NCBI GenBank assembly: GCA_964354135.1
Contig: CAYGZA010000109.1
Span: 1-17,325, forward strand
Reading direction: 5' to 3'
DNA: 17,325 bases
Source: CAYGZA01 sp964354135
GTDB taxonomy: Bacteria; Planctomycetota; Planctomycetia; Pirellulales; Thermoguttaceae
The position numbers and the translations under genes are program-made. The notes under the pieces were generated by a model. It saw only the letters and a program-made list of their open reading frames with translations, was not told where the DNA came from and made no database searches. Below, in pieces: positions 14,021 to 17,325 of the stretch; within the stretch, counting starts at the first letter, position 1; each line of letters begins with the position of its first letter.

Positions 14021-16966
14021 ATGAGATACGCCCTGCTTTTCGTGGCCATCACCGCGGTATCGTGGTTCCAGTACGACGGCGCGGGCGTCTGCGTTGCGGC
14101 AGAGAAGGCCCCGCCGCAGGGCCTCGCTCTGGCGGCAAGAGACACGATCTTCCTGCGCGAGGAGGCCGGCGAGCTGCGGCAGGTGCTCCACGTGTCGGTC
14201 CTCGGCGACTGGGAGAAGCGAGGCACCTTCCGGGTCGAGGCGGGTGGGAAGAGCTTCCAACTCGATGCGGAGAAGCTCCCGCTTGATGGGAATCACTACG
14301 TGATCGGAATCCCTCCAGTCGCGGCCGAGACCCCCGTCTCGATTGAGCTGCGGGCAGCCTCGGGGAAGATGGCAAAGGCGTCGACCAAGGTGCTGCCCCA
14401 CCGGCGCTGGAGGGTCTACGTCGCGCTGAAGACCCACTACGACCTCGGCTACACGGAGCCGATCGACGACATGCTCAACCGGACGGCAGGTTCGATGCTC
14501 GACAGGGTATACGCGTTCCTCGAAGCGGCGAAAGACAATTCCGCCGATCACCGCTTCGTCTGGACGTACCCGACTTGGCTCATCGATCAAATCCGCTCGC
14601 GCAAGGACGCGAAGGGACAGCAGAAATTCGACGATTACCTCGCCCGCGGCGCGATCACCTGGCACGCCTTGCCCATCACGCTTCACTCCTACTTCTGCGG
14701 CCTGGAGGACATTGCCCGCGCGCTCTACCCGTCCAAGGAACTGGAACACCGTTACCAGAAACGGGTCGGGTGGGCCAAGCAGACCGACGTGCCGGGTCAC
14801 ACGCGGATCCTGCCGCAGATCCTCGCCCGCAGCGGCGTGCGGCTCCTGCAGATCGGGGCGAACAACGGCGTGCGCGGCGTCGAAGTCCCGTTGATCTTCT
14901 GGTGGGAGTCGCCCGACGGAAGCCGCGTGCTCACGCAGCTCACGCCCGGCTACGGCTGGGGCTGGGATGAGGCCCTCCTGATGCGGCTGGAGAAGGACCC
15001 GAACTATCCGTACGATGCTCACCTGGCCCTGTACGTCACCGGCGACAACCAGGGACCGGAGAACCTGGTCGAGGTTGCCCAGCGCGCCGAGAAGCTTGGC
15101 AAGCTCTACGCCTTCCCGAAGATCCAGATCGGCCAGGTCGAGGACTTCACCGACTGGATGGAGTCGCACCATCGCGACCGGATCCCGGTCCTGCGGACCG
15201 AACTGTCCGACTGGTGGATCCACGGGATCGCCAGCCAAGCGCAGGTGACCGCCCAGGCGCGCTGGGCCCGCGACGCCTTGACCTGGAGCGAGCGGTTCCA
15301 CACGGCGGGCCTGCTGGCCGGGGTCATCCCTGCGGAAGCCTACCCGGCCCGCGATTTCCGCGAAGCGTATGCGCAGTCGCTCCTCTACAGCGAGCACACT
15401 TGGGGCATCGCCGGCTTCAAGCCGGAACCGAAGCCCAAGGCCGCCGACGACCTCGCCAAAAACCCGGCCTACGGGCCGATGAAGAAGTCCTGGCGGCTGA
15501 AAGGCGATTTCGCCCGCCGGGCGGCCGAGACCGCATCCAAGACGCTCGAAGACATCTTGCAGCGGATCGCGCTCCGGGCCGCGCCGGACGACGGCGGCAT
15601 CGTGGTCTTCAACCCCATGGCCTGGCCGCGCACCGACGCCGTGAGTCTGGCTGCCGGCGATTTCCCGGATGCGGGCGCCTTCGTCCCGGTCGACGGCTCT
15701 GCACCGGCTTCTCCAGTCCAGCAGATCGGCGGCGACCGCGTTTTCATCGCGCAGAATGTCCCAGGCGTCGGCTACCGCGTCTACAAGCCGCTTGCCAGCG
15801 CCAAGCCCGCGCAGGTTTCCAAGGCACGCGTGCAGGCCATGGAAAGCCCGCGTTACCGAATCGCAATTCGCGAAGACGGTGAAATCTCGTCGATCGCCGA
15901 CAAACAAACGGGCCTCGAGCTGCTCGATCCGAAGGCGCCGTTCCCTTTCAATCAGTACGTCTACGAAGGCTACGCGAAGATCGGGAAGGCCGGTTGGCAC
16001 GAAAGCAAGTACAAGGGCAACGGCACCGGCAAGGTCGTCCCGCGCACAACCGACTGGTACGTCCAGTCGGGACCGGTCTGCGAAAGGCTCGTCGTCGAGG
16101 GCACGCTCGAAATCCCCAACTTCCCGGTCCAAGTCGGCGAGGTCGAGAAGGTCATCCGGGCCGTGACGCTTTGGCACGAGCTCGACCGGATCGACTGCGA
16201 GGTCCGGCTGATCGGCAAGAAGGAGAGCGCCATGATCGAGGCGGGCCACGTCGCCTTTCCGCTGGCGATCCCGGACTTCCGCTTCCGCATGGAACTGCTC
16301 GGCGCCGTGACGGACCCCGTCGCCGACGTCCTGGTCAAGGGAAATCGCGATACGTTTGCGGTCCAACGATGGGTGGACGTGTCGGGCCCCAAGGGCGGCG
16401 TGACGTGGGCAACCGTCGAAGCCCCGCTCGTCTCCGTCGGCGACATCCGGATCTTCTCGTGGGACGCCAACTACGTCCCGTCACGCTCTTACATCTACTC
16501 AAGCGCCCTGAACAACGGCTGGTCCACCAACTTCCAGGAGTTTCAAGGAGGTGACTTCACGTTCCGGTACGCCCTGCGGGGTCACGCAGGCACGGAGCCG
16601 GACGCGCGGTTCGGCTGGGAGGCGACGACCCCGCTCTTGGGACGTCCTGCGAAACCGGCCGAGCCGGCGCCCTCGCGACTTCCGCCTGCGGCCGGCTTCT
16701 TCGAGGTTTCTCCCGCCAACGTGGTCCTCGTCAATGCCAAACGCGCCGAGGACGGGCGTGGATTAGTGATCCGCCTGTTTGAGACGGGCGGCCGAAAGGT
16801 CGAGGCACGCGTGAAGTGCGGTTTACAGCCCGGCGCAAAGGCCGCCCTCGTCCGCCTGACGGAAGACCTGCCGGAAGGCGGAGGCAAGAGCCTCAGCGTC
16901 GACAAGGATACGATCCTTACCGAGATCGGGCCGTTCGAGATCCAGACCATCCGCGTTGGCCCGTAA
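14021..16966 (+). CDS. Secreted GH38-type alpha-mannosidase-like enzyme
   Basis: The protein has 981 residues from the ATG at 14021, opening a signal peptide (MRYALLFVAITAVSW, likely cleavage near Ala27). An upstream in-frame ATG at 13961 with its own ribosome site would add 20 residues. A small beta domain (about 35-125) precedes the barrel. KTHYDLGYTEP (137-147) matches the GH38 entry motif, with His139 and Asp141 as expected metal ligands. The motif TDVPGHT (255-261) contains Asp256, the candidate nucleophile. Further barrel sequence runs to about 460, a helical segment to about 525, and a beta-rich C-terminal region (about 525-981) matches the GH38 C-terminal sandwiches. GH38 enzymes cleave alpha-mannosides using a bound metal, usually zinc. 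This divergent THYDLGYT type is common in bacterial polysaccharide loci and its substrate is often unknown, so mannosidase activity is inferred. It sits divergent to the GH106-type gene. Confidence 0.8.
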   Translation: MRYALLFVAITAVSWFQYDGAGVCVAAEKAPPQGLALAARDTIFLREEAGELRQVLHVSVLGDWEKRGTFRVEAGGKSFQLDAEKLPLDGNHYVIGIPPVAAETPVSIELRAASGKMAKASTKVLPHRRWRVYVALKTHYDLGYTEPIDDMLNRTAGSMLDRVYAFLEAAKDNSADHRFVWTYPTWLIDQIRSRKDAKGQQKFDDYLARGAITWHALPITLHSYFCGLEDIARALYPSKELEHRYQKRVGWAKQTDVPGHTRILPQILARSGVRLLQIGANNGVRGVEVPLIFWWESPDGSRVLTQLTPGYGWGWDEALLMRLEKDPNYPYDAHLALYVTGDNQGPENLVEVAQRAEKLGKLYAFPKIQIGQVEDFTDWMESHHRDRIPVLRTELSDWWIHGIASQAQVTAQARWARDALTWSERFHTAGLLAGVIPAEAYPARDFREAYAQSLLYSEHTWGIAGFKPEPKPKAADDLAKNPAYGPMKKSWRLKGDFARRAAETASKTLEDILQRIALRAAPDDGGIVVFNPMAWPRTDAVSLAAGDFPDAGAFVPVDGSAPASPVQQIGGDRVFIAQNVPGVGYRVYKPLASAKPAQVSKARVQAMESPRYRIAIREDGEISSIADKQTGLELLDPKAPFPFNQYVYEGYAKIGKAGWHESKYKGNGTGKVVPRTTDWYVQSGPVCERLVVEGTLEIPNFPVQVGEVEKVIRAVTLWHELDRIDCEVRLIGKKESAMIEAGHVAFPLAIPDFRFRMELLGAVTDPVADVLVKGNRDTFAVQRWVDVSGPKGGVTWATVEAPLVSVGDIRIFSWDANYVPSRSYIYSSALNNGWSTNFQEFQGGDFTFRYALRGHAGTEPDARFGWEATTPLLGRPAKPAEPAPSRLPPAAGFFEVSPANVVLVNAKRAEDGRGLVIRLFETGGRKVEARVKCGLQPGAKAALVRLTEDLPEGGGKSLSVDKDTILTEIGPFEIQTIRVGP

Positions 16967-17325
16967 CCGCGCCGCACCCCGCGCGCAGGCGCTCTGCAGC
17001 TTTGTTGGGCTGAAGGTGAATGTCAACGACTTCGCCAACCGCGCGCCACGGTCGCTCGCCGACGGCGAAGTCCTGCAAACCGGCCGGCACCGGCTGCGAT
17101 TTCTTTCGACCCCACATGTCCCGCACGCCTGGGATATCTGGATCCGACGGTTGACAACGGTTTCCTGCCGGACTAGTTTCAAGGCCGTTGTGCAGGATCA
17201 AGTTCCCCGCCGGTGACGGTGACCTGGGAGAACCACTTCTACGCGGTCGAGCTAGTCAGGAAGCACGGGAGGTGCTAGTGCCGCTTTCAGTTCAAGAGTT
17301 TCGCGTTTTGGAAAAAGTGGCCGTT
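16967..17325. other. Right-edge region: gene fragment, then unrecognised sequence
   Basis: The first part holds an MBL-fold gene fragment (listed separately). After about 17140 the sequence has no long frame with recognisable likeness. One frame from about 17190 to the TAG at 17276-17278 reads VTWENHFYAVELVRKHGRC, which looks protein-like but matches no family I can name. No convincing terminator follows the GH38-type gene. Confidence 0.4.
16974..17135 (+). pseudogene. Internal fragment of an MBL-fold metallo-hydrolase gene
   Basis: One frame, starting eight bases after the GH38-type stop codon, reads about 54 residues that include NVNDFANRAPRSLADGEV and RLRFLSTPHVPHAWD. This recalls the segment of MBL-fold (beta-lactamase-like, flavodiiron-type) hydrolases that runs through a NRPPRxLADGEVL stretch to a TPHxPHGWD stretch. 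The HxHxDH-type metal motif that should precede it and the C-terminal half that should follow are both absent, and the frame then runs into unrelated sequence up to a stop at 17214-17216. There is no start codon with a ribosome site of its own. I infer a decayed gene fragment brought next to the GH38-type gene. Confidence 0.55.

Noticed and set aside
13850..16366. Very long minus-strand open frame (838 codons) opposite the GH38-type gene
   Set aside because: Its translation is low in diversity, full of Asp/Arg/Val/Leu, with no recognisable motif, while the plus strand encodes clear GH38 motifs. High GC content removes stop codons from the complementary frame.
1..17325. CRISPR arrays, tRNA or rRNA genes, toxin-antitoxin or phage genes
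   Set aside because: I looked for regular short repeats, cloverleaf-like stretches and typical small gene pairs and saw none.

Overview
The window is GC-rich DNA whose gene content points to the Planctomycetota, probably a soil or aquatic polysaccharide degrader or a metagenome-assembled relative. The signs are very large exported proteins, propeller proteins with CxxCH haem motifs that resemble the alpha subunit of hydrazine synthase, HEAT repeats fused to such a propeller, and several unusual glycoside hydrolases. This taxonomic call is inference from protein families; there is no rRNA or other marker here.

Layout. Positions 1-836 are a gene graveyard: a minus-strand STAS-like pseudogene with an in-frame stop (225-566), abutted by what looks like the first 18 codons of an IS integrase gene (571-624), then a probable promoter for the first intact gene. 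The intact backbone is: an exported discoidin/propeller/three-haem protein (837-3866, +); a convergent GH2-type glycosidase (3955-6621, -); divergent from it, a HEAT-repeat/HzsA-like one-haem gene that is frameshifted (6859-9346, +), followed 41 bp later by a GH2 gene that keeps only its 5' third (9388 to about 10409, +); a GH106-type alpha-L-rhamnosidase-like enzyme whose 3' end meets that truncated gene (10410-13688, -); and divergent from it a GH38-type alpha-mannosidase-like enzyme (14021-16966, +). The last 359 bp hold a fragment of an MBL-fold metallo-hydrolase gene and otherwise nothing I recognise.

How it may work together. All six backbone genes start with a signal peptide or a hydrophobic N-terminus, so the products probably act in the periplasm or outside the cell. 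GH2, GH106 and GH38 activities would fit exo-acting breakdown of a rhamnose- and mannose- or galactose-containing heteropolysaccharide. The two haem-propeller proteins carry sugar-binding-like or scaffold modules (discoidin, HEAT) and could bind the substrate or carry electrons; this role is unproven. No transporter, regulator, sulfatase or hydrazine-synthase partner (HzsB/C) lies in the window.

The most notable signals are the two HzsA-like haem proteins placed beside glycosidases rather than anammox genes, and the high density of broken genes (STAS-like, integrase start, frameshifted propeller, beheaded GH2, MBL fragment), which marks a recently rearranged region.
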